Shown here piece after piece: positions 47,744 through 59,945 of a stretch of 64,000 nt of DNA; position 1 is the stretch's first letter, and each line of letters begins with the position of its first letter. A model generated the notes under the pieces. That model was not told the origin of the DNA, searched no databases, and saw nothing but the letters and a program-made list of their open reading frames with translations. Source of the stretch: Apus apus (lineage: Eukaryota; Chordata; Aves; Apodiformes; Apodidae); contig NC_067282.1 in NCBI RefSeq assembly GCF_020740795.1, positions 180,076,274 through 180,140,273 of the forward strand, read 5' to 3'. Both the position numbers and the translations under genes were made by a program.

Positions 47744-50419
47744 GTAACGCTAAGCTCAGGTCTGGAGATGTTTGTCTCACATGTTCTTAAGCATTAAATT
47801 AATTCCTTTCCACTTTCTTGCTCCTTGTGAAATCATTTACTAATGAGTAAGCCCGGCTAAGTTAGAAGTCTCTGGAGTCTCACAATGACATTTGCATTTT
47901 ATATCTGCTCCCTAAGGTGTGGATGAATGCAGCAGAGGACAAAGAGCAAATCCACTGATGGCATCGTATAGCTGTGGTGACATATAGTATAGTCCTACAG
48001 AAATGCATAATAGACCCATTTTTTATTCTGCAGTTTTAAAAAAGGTGGTTAGATCCAGATTCTTGGAGAAATTTTAATGTCTTTGCCTTCTTAAAATAAA
48101 ATCGGCAGTGAGTAGTTGAACTCCATTTTGCTACCTGTAGTTATGATAAATTGTGTCTTAGAAATGCATAGAAATATAAATCGTCCTGTGTTGTCATTCC
48201 TCACCTTTATATTTGGAAGTTCAACTTAAACATAGCCTTGCCATTCATTTTTCTAACTATGTGTTTATATTCTCGTACAAGTGATAGTGTTTCCTCATCA
48301 GCTTCCTATCTTGAAACACGTCAGGGTTGGGAAGCATGTGCCAATACTCTCCTCAGTAAGTTCCAGTTCTCTTGCTGAATAGATCACCCTGACAAACTAT
48401 CCTTTACACTTTTGAATTGTTTTTCCATTGCCGTCAGCTTTTTAAAATGTGCCACACCATCATACTTAAGCCAGACACTTTAACGGAGTGTGGAGGATTA
48501 GCCCCTTTTAGACATGAGAGAGTAGCAAGGAAAAGTTACAAGAAAATAGGATGATAAATAAGAAAGTCACAGTTCCTTTTTCACCAGTTCCTGCACCTTA
48601 AAGATGCTTCAAGCCTCTGAGAAACTTTAATGGTGCACCCACATCATTGCAAGCAGTGAAGGGAGTATCCAAGGATTATCAAAGCCCTAATGCAGTGTAG
48701 TTGTCTATAGAGCTGACCTAAAGTAACACGGCATCAGCAGTGTCAAAATTGAAAGGAAACATCTGTTTCTCTTTTTTATGTTAGTGACAAACCATTTGTT
48801 AGCTTTAGAATAGCACAGGCTGCCCCACTGATAACAGCTCGGGCACTGGCTGTTCAGCCTGGGCAGGTGCATGGGGAACTGAGGAGTGACTAACAATAGA
48901 TAACGTGGGGCTGTGCTTCAGAGCATGAACCCCGGACTGAAATATTTTTCTTTATCACCTTCTTTCAAAACCAAGGAGCAAGATTCTTCCAAATCTGGTG
49001 CAACTATATGGATGCACTCTGATTAACTAATCACTAATTGACGCCCTGTGAGCAGTATGAACTAATTGCAACCACGCTTTTCCCTCTAGGGGCTGGCACT
49101 GCGTGTGTTGCTTCTCAGGCTTCCTCTTCTAGCAACTGATTTCCAGTGAGTTCAAACAAATGAGATCCAATCGGTCAGAACACCTGTACCGCTGGTTAGG
49201 TTTTAGCAATTTCATCTTTGAGGGAGCATGAAAAAAGGGATTGGTTTTATTTTCACTTGTAAATTCTAGTGTGTTGCTATCATACATGATATGAGGAGGC
49301 AGTAACTGCAACCTCACCTGTAGCCTTGGTACACGTATCAAAGCAGGGTATCTTTTTTGCTATCTGTTGTCAGTAAAAGATACTGCAGAGTAAGAATCTC
49401 ACAAATTAAACACATAAAAGGTTACACTCTGCCTTGATCACACATCTGTTTTTGCAGAGAATTGGTTTATAGCTGGGTTAGATGTCTTTATCACTAGTGC
49501 CAAAAAGCCCATAGGAAAGAGGAGACAGATAAACAAACTGTGAAAGTGCTGCTGATGCAGATTGGTGGAAGGCTGGCTAACTGCTTTGTAAAAGCATTTT
49601 GTTCTGATGTACAGCTTTGTCTGCATTTACACACCACAGTGACATCCAAGGCCTAAAGCAAATACATACAATACTTCATTTAATTTTCCTCTCAAAATGT
49701 TTTGATGTAAGGTCTGACATTTTTCCCATGGTTAATCATGGAACTGGGCAATGTTTCTTATGGTTCCTCGTCCTTTACTCATGCAAAACATTCATCAGTT
49801 TAAATGATATGATTAAGGGGAGAAGAGTCAGGGCCAAAAAAGGAAGCAGGCAAAGGGAAAATAGATGTCTCCAATAACTTCTATTGGAATATGGAACCTT
49901 TCACTTAAAATCTGGTTTAAATCAGTAGCTGCTGAAACTCATTACCAGAAAAAAGAAAAAAGAAAAAAAAAATTTAAAAAAAATGGGTCCCTGGTTTTGA
50001 GATCTTCAGTCTCCCAGCAGCTCCACAAGGGTACATTGTTTGGTGCCTCAGTTTCCCAACACCTCTAAAAGATGAAGCCATGATCTGTCTTGCAAGCTTT
50101 GTAAGGGAGAAACCTCAGCCCTTGCTGGTTCCTACCATGGAGGATGCACGTGCAGAGGGAGCTGGCTGTTTGATGGTCTAGATGAAGTGAGGTCATTTGG
50201 TCTGAATGACACACAGGCAGATGCTCAGAGCAGAGCCAGCACTGACACTATGACAGTGTCAATAGGGGCAAGAGGGGCAGAATTTGTTCTCCACTACAAA
50301 GCCGGGAGGGTGGGGAGGAAGAAGGGAGGGGGGCAAGGAAAGGTCTGGGGACAAGCCTAGAGGTGCCAAAGTCCTGCTGTCTCAGGGTGAGGCTTTAGCA
50401 TCACTCAGGCACAGACATA
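47744..50419. other. Upstream flank of the CpG island, no recognised gene
   Basis: AT-rich non-coding DNA. A/G runs occur at 49950-49985, and a purine-rich (GGGAGG/GAAGG) stretch at 50285-50345 just before the island. If the island promoter is real this is its upstream region. Confidence 0.45.
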
Positions 50420-51790
50420 CCTGATGGTGCCCAGCGGCCGGGAAGCAGCGAGCGCTGTCCCCGCTCGCCGCCACTACCCGCTGGGCCTGACAACGCCAGG
50501 GTGCACGATAAGGGCCACCAAGGGCGGCCGCGGCGGGTCCCCTCGAGACTTTGCCGGTCTGGAGAGCTACAGCCATCCCTTCTGCCCCCAGGCTGAGGGA
50601 TCCTGGCCGGGAGAGACGCGGGGGAAGGAGGGACGAAGGGAGGGGAGAGGGAGGGAGGGAAGAAGGCGCCCCCTCCCTCCTTCCCCCCACCGCTCACCCG
50701 GGCTCCTGCGATGTGGTGAGTCACAGGCAGGTCAGGACCGCGCCGGAGGGGCGGAGGGAGCCGAGGGGACCGGCTGATTTACCGCTGGGAGCCGCCACCA
50801 GCGCGGCGGAGGCGCCGGAGAGAAGGGCGCGCAGAGCCGCCCCGCAGCCCAGGTGCCGGGCGGGAGGCCCCTGCCCGCCGGGGCGCGCAGCCCCCCGCCC
50901 CAGGTAGGGAAGGCAGCGCCAGGCCAGGCAGGCTCAGCTGGCGGGGCGGGAGGAGGGGGTTGCGGGTGGGGAGGGAGGGGGCAGAGCGGAGCCGCTGAGG
51001 TGCGCCGGGCTGTGCCCCGCTCCGCCCCGCCTGGGCCGGGCTGTGCCGGGTGCCCGGCGAGGACCGCGGAGCCAGCCCACCGGCTGCAGCGCTCGCCCCT
51101 CCGGCGGCGGTGCCGGCGCGCAGACCGCTCCGCTCCTCGCTGGTAGGGACCGGCAACCGCGGGGACGGCGGGGCGAGCCGGAGACTTGGGGAGCGGGATG
51201 AGCCGGGAGCGGGGAAAGGACGGGGAGCGGCTCGGGTGCTCCGCCGCGCCGTGCCCCGCCCGGGAACTTCGCGGGAGCGCAGGGACGCCCGGAGGCGCCG
51301 CTGCCCGCACCGGGTCAGCAGCCTCCGCACCGGGCGGGCGCGGCGGCAGGTGAGCCGCGGTGCGGGGCCGCTCTGCCCCTGCCCGGCCGAGCTCCGCGGG
51401 GCGCCCGCACCAGGGGACGCCCGCGAAGTCGCTGCCGCGGGCAGGGCAGGACAGGGCAGGGCGAGCAGCGCTTCCCGGGCTGCTCCGCTCCGCCGCGGTG
51501 CGCGGCTGCGGCTGCGGCGGCCGCGCAGGCTGAGCGCGCTGCCCCCTCCCTCCCTCCCCCCGGCCCTTCCAGCTCCGCGGGCGCGGCGGGAGCGCGGAAC
51601 GGGGCTGGCGGCAGCAGCAGCGCCCGCGGCTGCTTGCGGCGGAGCTGTTCGCGAGAGGAAAGGGGAAGTTCTAACTCGGAAACGGTGTCTCGGAGGTGTG
51701 TGGGTTTGCGGTGGGCAGTGCGGCCGCCTTCCGTGAGGCTGAGGTCTCGGAGAGAGCCGGCAGGATTCCCTCAGCGGGGGATTTGTACTT
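50420..51790 (+). promoter_or_regulatory. CpG island, probable promoter and first exon of a rightward gene
   Basis: About 1.4 kb of dense CpG in an otherwise CpG-poor window. It contains a TGAGTCA AP-1 site (50717-50723), GC boxes (for example GGGGCGGG at about 50943) and GGGCGG/CCGCCC runs. G exceeds C on the + strand over much of 50700-51000 and 51145-51250, the skew typical downstream of a rightward start. The best donor is GGCAG|GTGAGC at 51349/51350, with CCCAG|GTAGGG near 50904 and CTG|GTAGGG near 51144 as alternatives. No convincing coding start is present, so the first exon is probably non-coding. Large frames on both strands here (up to 343 codons on the minus strand) are rich in R, A, P and G, which is expected by chance in GC-rich DNA. 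The gene cannot be named. Confidence 0.8.
50650..50680. other. GGAGGGAGGG / CCCTCCCTCC inverted repeat in the island
   Basis: Perfect 10-bp arms (50650-50659 and 50671-50680) around an 11-base loop containing GGCGCC. The left arm sits at the end of a G-rich run able to form a G-quadruplex. It lies in the likely core promoter or 5' UTR. Confidence 0.6.
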
Positions 51791-53855
51791 AATGGGTGTG
51801 CAGCGTTCACTGCCTTTCTCGCACTCGTATTGCGGTTTGCTGTTTGGTTTTGTGTTCTGGTTGGATTTTTTCCATTTTTAAAAAGCAGGATTTGCTACAA
51901 ATAGTAAATAATTCACGCCATATTCCATTCCACCACTGTTTCCATGTCAGAATTAAATTAGGTGGTCTTTGGCTTTATAAATACTAAATGCATTCCTTAG
52001 AAATCGGAAGTTTTGTGCAGACATCTAAAAATAGGGATTGATAATCAAGTAACAGTGATGTTTAAGGAACTGTGCGTTGTAACCTGTAGGAGGTTATCTG
52101 AGCTGCAGTGCTTGCTCTTTCCGAAGAACCTATGCCACGTGTGGTAGTCAATTTGCTTTCATCCTACAGGTGCTTTTTGCACTGTCCACCAGCAAAAAGT
52201 GGATGCTGTCCTGTTTTAAATATTTTTTTTTTTCCTTTTCTCTCTCTCTCTTTTTTTTTTTTTTTAATGGAGATCTGAGACGTTTGAATTTATAATCAGG
52301 CCAGGTGAAGTGTCTCACATGTTTCTCTAAGAGCTGGTTAAATGTTTACAGATCATACACTGCAAGAGCAAAAAAACTAGCATTTGGCAGGAGCTGCATG
52401 TTGAAAACAAAGTAAGTTAGAGAATGACTGTATCACTTGTTCTTTGTGTGCCCTAATCCTTCTTCAGCACTGTGTGATTCTTTTTCTGACTGTCTTCTAA
52501 CACAAACTGAATCATTTGGGGAAAGGAATATTTTGTAAAACATTCATCTTTCTATTTACAGAAAAGAGTCAGCTTCTTTGCCTTTTTGTTGGGGAAAGGA
52601 TGAATTCTCTGTCTTTGTTATCCTGTAGGGCACTTTCTTTTAATCTTTTTTTTTTTTTTTTTTTTTCCCTCCAAAGGATAACTCCTGCATAGCAGTTATT
52701 TATCTATAAACTGAATTGCATGTGTTGTGGCTGAAGAGTGGTTTGTGGGGGTGTCATTTGCTCAGGGGACGTGGCAGTGCAGCCTATAGATGGATGGGAG
52801 CACAATGAGTCAGGGCAAGCCAGCCAGAAAGCTAAAACTCAGCAGAGGTTCAATGAACAGCTCATGAGTGCAAAACTGAGTGGCAAATATTGTCTTCCCA
52901 GGACTGCCTTTCCCATGCTGGTTTTCCTGCATTTTATTTTTCTGGTACCTTAGCTGATGATATGTAGCCTCCTCCTGCTGGTCCAATGTAATTGAAGGGG
53001 CCAACCCACCTACTCTCGTTGTTTGATGATCTGCAAGTGACTGCTCCGTATTTTTCAACACAGAGGAGAAATTCAAAGCCTGCCACCTCCCAGATCTGGC
53101 TTCCAAGACTCCAGACAATAACTGGCACAGCTGGTTGTGGTGCAAGAGCAGCAGCCTTACCTTCACAGCTACAGAGGGAACCTGATTTCAGCAACATGCT
53201 GTGCTGGGACAGCCGGAGAGCCTGAGCTACAGCAGTAGGAGTCCCAGACCTCTGGGTGACCAGCTTTGTACCACAGTTGTTTTGTGGTTTTAATGTGTCT
53301 AGACTTTATTCACTTCAGGCAGGAAGCAAGGGAAGATTCTGCATCTCCACGTGTGTTTGTGGAATTAAGGGAAATCCTGCTTAGGCTCTTTCAGCACTAC
53401 AGAAATAGGCATCATTTCTTGAACAAGAAAGCAAAAGGCTAGCTGAATAACATTCTGTGAAACTAGAGGAACATGAAACCCAGAAGGGAGTTAAAGGAAC
53501 TATTTTGGAGCAGAAGAGAAGGAACAAGATAAAGTGTGATACTTCAGATAAACCTTCCTAAGATTTTGGGTGGCAACCACATTTTTGTGGCTGGTTCCTG
53601 TGAGACCCTTGTGTCCAGGCTTCCCACCTCCCTGCTGCTGCCTCACTGGCTGACCTTCAAGCCAGTGGCACAATTTCATGTTTCATTATGCTCTTGCTAT
53701 CAACTGAGTCATCAACCTGTGCATGTTGTTTGCTGTGGCCACAGCCTGTGATTTTGCCTCCCATGCAAAGTTTGTAGCCAGTAGTTAAACCCATGGTGAC
53801 GCCGCAGCAGCTGCTGCATGGTCCCAAGCAGCACGTCATCACTGGAGAGGCAGGA
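51350..53855. other. Island shoulder and probable start of first intron
   Basis: After the CpG island the sequence turns AT-rich. It contains a pyrimidine tract at 52223-52265 and a 21-base T run at 52646-52666. A weak exon-like segment 52352-52411 (TGTTTACAG acceptor, AACAAA|GTAAGT donor, 60 nt) and a minus-strand donor-like site at 53163 (GTGAAG|GTAAGG) are unsupported. TATAAATA at 51976 has no promoter context. Confidence 0.4.
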
Positions 53856-53925
53856 CCACTGCTCCACAGAGAACTTCACAGGTAGCAGCACCACTGCTCC
53901 ACAGAGAACTTCACAGGTAGCAGCA
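53856..53925. repeat. Perfect 35-bp tandem duplication
   Basis: A 35-base unit beginning CCACTGCTCC and ending GGTAGCAGCA occurs twice head to tail (53856-53890, 53891-53925) with no mismatch. It lies next to a CAGCAGCTGCTG palindrome (53804-53817). Perfect identity implies a recent event, probably replication slippage, and the locus may vary in copy number. Confidence 0.95.
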
Positions 53926-56450
53926 CATCTTTGTCCGTCCCTCAATATCCCTTGGCACGGCCAAGCCAGGAAGGTTTCTGTTGTTCTCTTCTTGTAAAAA
54001 TGTTGCGTTTTTCTTGGCAATGGTTTTAACAAATCTACATCTCATACATAGCAACTGATACAAGCGCATTAGCAGAAGCCATTTTTAAATCATTTTCCTT
54101 ACCCAGGGGAAAAGTAGTATAGACAAGGCCTTCAGGAAATGAATAATTAGGTGACCTTTTTCCCCCCAGAATATCAGGTCTGTTTTATGTAGAGCTGTTT
54201 GAAGTCACACAAATTCTCATTACTTTCCAAATCTCTAACCTTGCCTTGTTTAAGATACCTTTTAGGAAATCAAATCAGTGTTTCAATCTAATTTCCAAAG
54301 GCATTCAAACACATGGTATGTGTGCTAACTTGTTTCCTCTAGCATTAACAAATCTAGCAAATTGCCAAGCTATTTGCCTTCAGGAAAGCCATGATGTTGT
54401 ACAAGAAGATAAAGTATTTTTGTCCTCCAATGTTAAACATTAGAAAAAGAAAGGAAAGTTATCAGACCAAATTGGTCTGGGATATAACTCCTTTGATGGA
54501 AAGAGTGTTACCAAGTAGATTGTAATTTTTTTTTAATCTGTTCTGAGACTTTTCAGTTGTGTTGCCATCTTTTTCAGTCACTTGGTGTGGCTGGATGGTG
54601 ACAGAGTCTTCTTGACTCAGATGGACTTGCCTTGAATTAGTTGCAGTCAACTGCTTTCAAGAGCACCAAATATCAGAGTGGAAAACAGAAGTGGAGATGA
54701 AAATTTTGAGGTGTTTATAACCCTCAGATTTTAAGGAGAGGCTGTGTGCATAACCCAGGTGTGGGGTGCATCTGGTGCAAACAGGTAGGCAGTGGATGCC
54801 CCAAAACTGCTTTCCTCCACCTCTCCCCTCAGCACATCAGTCTCCAGGGAAGCAAATGCCTCAGAGCATTTAATTTTTCAAGCGGGTGTCAATAACAGAA
54901 GAGTTTCTGTGATGCTAAGGAGTTTAATAAGCTCAAAATACTTCAGCAGATCCCTTTTTTTGCACATCCTGCAGCTCTGTGATAGTTTCTTCTGCTTATC
55001 CCAGGAAAATGAACATGCAATTGTCCTTTTGTATGGAAGTCTATGGAAAGGTTCTCATTTGAATTAATGATTAATTTGATTGCAAGTGCATGTGAAAGGA
55101 AAATTGCTGAATGCTTTCAGAAGATTTTCATCTTGCTCAAGTGTTCACACCACGGCCATCACCATGGTATTTGATAGCTATCCATTTTGCTGTGTACATT
55201 GCAGCTTTAACCTCTCTTTGAAGGGTCAGATTGGCATATCTTTTTTCCTGTAGTCACAGAGAAATATCAATTTCTGTGTAAGGTGCTTTCCTCCTACCAT
55301 AGCTCCTTCATTTTGACGTTTATCCAACTAAGCAGTATCAGAATCTTTTTGACATGTCCTGGTATCATTTCTGCAAAGGATCACTGACCTAGCTTGATAA
55401 ATTTAAAAAATCAGCAATATAACTAAATATGTGACATTTATTGAAATTCATTCTTTGCCATGGAGCTACTTTCTTTCAAAAATATTGAGAATAGTAAGAG
55501 ATTGCCGCTGCAATTTGATTAAATCTACAGTTGTTACCATTTGCCTTCTGAAAATTGATTCCTTCCCCTCCCTGTCCCCCAGCTTGACATGCTTATTGAT
55601 TAAAAACTCTGCCCTGGCCTAAGCCAGTGTATATTTGTCAGTGTTTGTGTGCTTCCCATGCAAGTTTGGACAGGCTTTTGACCATGGAAGCTGACTCTAC
55701 TCCTAAGCTATTGGAAATTGTAAGGTTCCCTAGCAATTGTTTTTAACTATATGATGACACATCTTTGAACCCCATTGTACGAAGGAAAAACACCTTCTGA
55801 CTGGAGGGAGATTTCCTGTTTATGTGTATGTTAGCTGGAATTAAGCCTTCCCCTGTGCGTTGGCTGAGTTGTGGGTTGTTGTTTTGGGTTTTTTTTTTTG
55901 TAATCCAAAATGTCAATGTGGCAAGTCACCTCCAGAATTTATTTTTTTGGACAGGATACAGGTCTTTTATTGTCAGAATAGCATGGCTCTGGATTTGATG
56001 ATAAAGCATAGGGCCTCTCAGTTACACTGCTACAAGCAGACTCAATTAGTTGAGGCAGCACAGTTATAAAGATAGCTAGATTTAGGCAATAAGTAATTAA
56101 CTTTTATTGACAGTTTTATACAATGTGAGTTCACTTCCCACACAGGAAGTTTTTGGCTTCAGGCAGATGTTCTTTCAGCATAAGCAGATAAATTTGCCAA
56201 ATGTATAATTTATTTTATAAAATGGTTAGAATCCATAGCTTTGGTTGTGACTGAAGAGAGCCCAGTAAAATCTTCTGATTCACTTTATTGAGCAAAGAGT
56301 AAGCCCAGCAGGTGGACTCCAGCTGAGAGCCCAACTACAGAATTTCATGCAGTACCTGAAGGGCTTTCAGCTGTATAGACATGGGCAGTTGACCAAAAAA
56401 TAAAGCATATGTAGCACTCCTGCCTCTTGGTATCTGGTGTGCTTAGGTTT
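53926..56450. other. Unassigned, probably intronic
   Basis: No exon, repeat family or RNA gene recognised. Frames are under 95 codons. Confidence 0.4.
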
Positions 56451-56454
56451 GGGA

Positions 56455-56960
56455 CCTTGTGGTGTGCCTCTGAACCCAACGTGCCATAGCTGAACCCCCT
56501 TCAGAGGGGAGAGGAGGTGTCAGGAGACTCAGAAAGGCATTTTGCCAGTAACAGTAACAAGGCTGGACCACCCTCAAGTTACACAGTAAAGTTATAGTTA
56601 TTTATTAAATACTGTGTTAAGGTTTCTGGTTTGCTTCAAATGATGCTCATTTTAAACAACTGTCTAGGACTGGGAGAAACCTGGACTAATGGACTGATTA
56701 CGCCAAGCGTTTGTTAGGGCTGAGAGCCACATGGCCGCGGTGCGGGGTGTCCGCACCCAGCCCCAGCTGTGCTGCTGCTGCCCCTGCCCACATCTGGCAG
56801 AACGTTATCCTCGGCTGAATTCCAGTCCCTCTATTACGCACCACAATGGTTCAGACCCACAACACGTGCGAGTCTTCAGCAACTTGCTTTTCATACCTCC
56901 TCTTGTGGTTGTGCTACTTGCCTGGGAGGAGCTGAGCACTTTCTGCTGCTGACCCTTTAT
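56455..56960. repeat. GC-rich patch, possible old LTR remnant
   Basis: A block with CpG-rich segments (GGCCGCGGTGCGGGGTGTCCGCACC at about 56733-56757, and ACAACACGTGCGAGTC) and an internal TTATTTATTAAATACTG stretch. The mixture resembles the U3/R layout of bird LTRs and contrasts with AT-rich flanks. No family was matched, so a short GC-rich regulatory or exon sequence is the alternative. The 136-codon + frame through it has no domain. Confidence 0.25.
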
Positions 56961-59780
56961 GGACGCTGGGTTTGGCTGTGCCTTTGTGTGTGTTTGCACA
57001 GTATTTGCAAAATGGATTTTCACTATTTCCTCCCTTTCAACTTTAATACAACATTGAGGTATTTTTTCCACATTATTTTTTTCTCATTAATATTTGTACA
57101 AATTGATAATTCCTGCAGGAACTATTTACTTTTCTCTATAGTTAGAATTCCAAACTTACTTATTTTCCCTTTATTTTAGGAGATATTATTTCTTTTGTTT
57201 CTCTGTTTATTTTTTAGTTTGTTTGAGCTGGATGCTGAATGTCACCTTTCTTTTACATTGTTTTTTTCCATATTGAAACTGCTCTAGCTTGCATCGTTTT
57301 AAGCTTGGTAGAGGACTATTGTGCCATATGATACCTAGGGACATACACAGTTTCTTATTGTATGGTCTTTAGCTTTATTGTGAATAAGAATACTTTTTGA
57401 ATTGGTTGGCCTAAAATAAATCAACAAAATTTCAGGACCATTACAGATATTTATTCAGACAGAAGGGTTTGGTTCTCCCCACATCACACCCACCCCATGG
57501 ATGATCTGATGAGGATAAAGGTAGCAGGTTTCCAAGTAACCTCAGCCTTTAAGAAAATTCCCAAATCTGTGAGTTGTCCCAAATGCATGACTAGAAAATA
57601 ACATGTTTTGCTCTGTAGAGGTGAAATAACTTCACAAGCTTCATCTGTCTCCAGATCTATGCTGGAGTAACTGAGGCTTGGATTTCTCTCTATCTTGAAG
57701 ACTGTTGTACAGACAAAGTTGTATTAGGATTTCTGTTACATAAATTATATGCCCTTTTATCTGTTGTTATATATCGCCGTATCTGTTATGGGTATTATTG
57801 TATCATTTTCATGTGTCTCCATGAACATGTCTCATTCATGGGTTAGGTCTGAGAAATCAGGATAAAGCAGAGAGAGGCAGCTTTCCTGAAGACAATGAAA
57901 GGTGTTGGTAGTTGAATTCATGTCAAAAGTTGATAAATTCCTCTTTCCTAATGTCAGTGAAAATGTTAAATGAATTACTGGAGTTATATTCAGTTTTTCT
58001 GTCTACTTCTACAAAGTGGATACTAATTTTAGATGTTATATATTACTGTCCTGCAAAGCCTTTGCTTAAACTCTTCAAGTTTATTGCTTTTGCTCTTTGG
58101 ATTAGAAGGCAATATAATTCTTAGTGAAAAAAAAAATCTTGTTAATACTTGGTATTTTATATCATTCTTACAAATGCCCAAAGCTGCATTAAAAAATTAA
58201 AAAAAAAATAAAATTGCAATATTAATGCTTTAAAAAGTAGATAGAATGCAAACAGTATTGGACTGCAGTGAAGCAGTAAACCACTTTGAAGCTCCCTCTG
58301 TGATTAAGCACTTCTGCATCAGAGACTATAATCCAAATTTCACCCTGAAAAATGTGTTTACCATCCATTCAATTCAGTGCAAAATGTTGGGCCTGTCTGA
58401 GGATGAAGTTTAGTCCACAGTTAGAGATTGAAAACTTTATCTTAACTGTTGTTTAACCCTCCTGATGAAGGAAAACTTCAGAATCCACTTTGCTGTTGAT
58501 TTTTTGTATGTGTTCAAGGACTGGGTGCTACATGATAATGAGTTTTATCCTTGTTTGCTTTTCCAGTGCTTCCAAATAGTAAATGGGGGTGTTCCCCCAG
58601 CCAGGATATAGGTGCCCTTAGTTAAAGTTGAGGTGTCTGAATACAAGTAAATTTCATCACCTTCAATGGAAATTATCCAAATGCTTAGAACAGGTAGCAG
58701 ACCTACACTTGTACTACAGCTTTATTTCTGTGCTTTGCTTTGTTTTTCCCATTTCCTAGTATTTCGTGTTTATTAAGTATATTGTAGTCAGAACGTGAAA
58801 TTCCCAAATGTCTTTTTTTCCTGGTATTGCCAACACTGGCCTTGCGTACAACTCACCAGAGAACATGGCACAGTGGCAACATTTCACTCTGTCCTTTGCC
58901 TTCTTGGAGGATCCAATAGCTCCTTGCCCTGGGAGTGTCCTCTCCTGTGACATCCTCCAGATCTTGCCAGTTCTCTACCTTGGCTCTTAAGTCAAATTTC
59001 CACAATGGGAAAAGCCTGTTGAATCTACTCAACATGGGAACCTTCCTATAAGTTTTTGGACTATCCTATAAATTTTGTATCAGTTCTGTTCATGCTTCAG
59101 ACCTGCAAAATGTTAAAACCCCATTACATTCTATCTGCCATTAAATCCCATAGAATTCAGTTACTCTTCTTTGTATCAAATTCTATTGGATTTTTGTCCA
59201 TATTATCCCAACCTTGTGTATACAAAAGAGATGGATTGCTAGGCATGTCCATTTGTGAGAAAGGGATGATTTCCTCCCTTTCCTGGTTATATTCAGAAAG
59301 ACCTGACCAACAACAGTTACCCTCTTTCCTGGATAACTATGGCAGGCTACATGGCAGCAGTTGCTCTGATTGTGGAGTGTTCTAACAGAAGGTGGGAGAG
59401 ATGAGAGCCAGGCTGGAGGTGGGTAAAGTCAGCACAGAGTGCATGAAATCACAAAAATAATTAATGACCTTCTAATTGCAGAACTGAATCCTGTGTATTT
59501 TCTCCAGGGCTAAAAAGGGAAAACACCGTGCATGGTCATTATCAGTCAGGAGCACTGAGTGCCAGTTCTCTGGAGTCTTCTTTCCTTCTGAAAACACATT
59601 TACAAAAATAAGTATGCGTTTGTTCTTCTTCAGATGTAAGCTGCCATGATAAAATCACCTTGGGGAGAGCTCAGAGACATCTTTGCTGCTTCCTGAAAAT
59701 TGCTGCGTGGTTTGGTTTTTTTTGTTTGTTTTCAAATTGAGAGGTTTTCATGTAACATGCTTTGAAATAACTCCTTTTAG
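56961..59780. other. Unassigned AT-rich DNA, probably intronic
   Basis: Strongly T-rich at 57050-57300. No classified repeat or exon is recognised. Confidence 0.45.
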
Positions 59781-59945
59781 GCAAATAATACCACATTTCT
59801 CTCGTAAACTAAACACAGGCAAGGCCAACCTCTGCCTGCAGATAAGCACACGTGGCTTCCAAAGTTCCCCTGACTGTAGCGGGAGAGCTTCCTGCTTATC
59901 TGAGGAGAGTATGTGCCTGAAATCCCCGCAGGGCACAAAAATAAG
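59781..59945 (+). other. Possible 165-nt exon
   Basis: Acceptor ATAACTCCTTTTAG (ends 59780) and donor AATAAG|GTAACA (59946) bound a segment with locally higher GC and CpG than its flanks. One frame is open for 54 codons (QIIPHFSRKLNTGKANLCLQ...). If the island at 51 kb starts a rightward gene, this would be a downstream exon on the right strand. The acceptor is short, the donor is not consensus and the peptide is unrecognised. Confidence 0.2.

Noticed and set aside
50779-51810. 343-codon minus-strand frame and 228-codon + frame (51050-51736) in the CpG island
   Set aside because: GC-rich DNA has few stop codons. The products are R/A/P/G-rich with no domain, and overlapping long frames exist on both strands.
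51971-51985. TATA box (TTTATAAATA) after the CpG island
   Set aside because: No initiator or GC context at the right distance; such strings are common in AT-rich DNA.
53163-53231. Minus-strand exon with donor GTGAAG|GTAAGG
   Set aside because: Acceptor and donor exist and one frame is open, but it is only about 22 codons, runs against the inferred gene direction and has no recognised homology.
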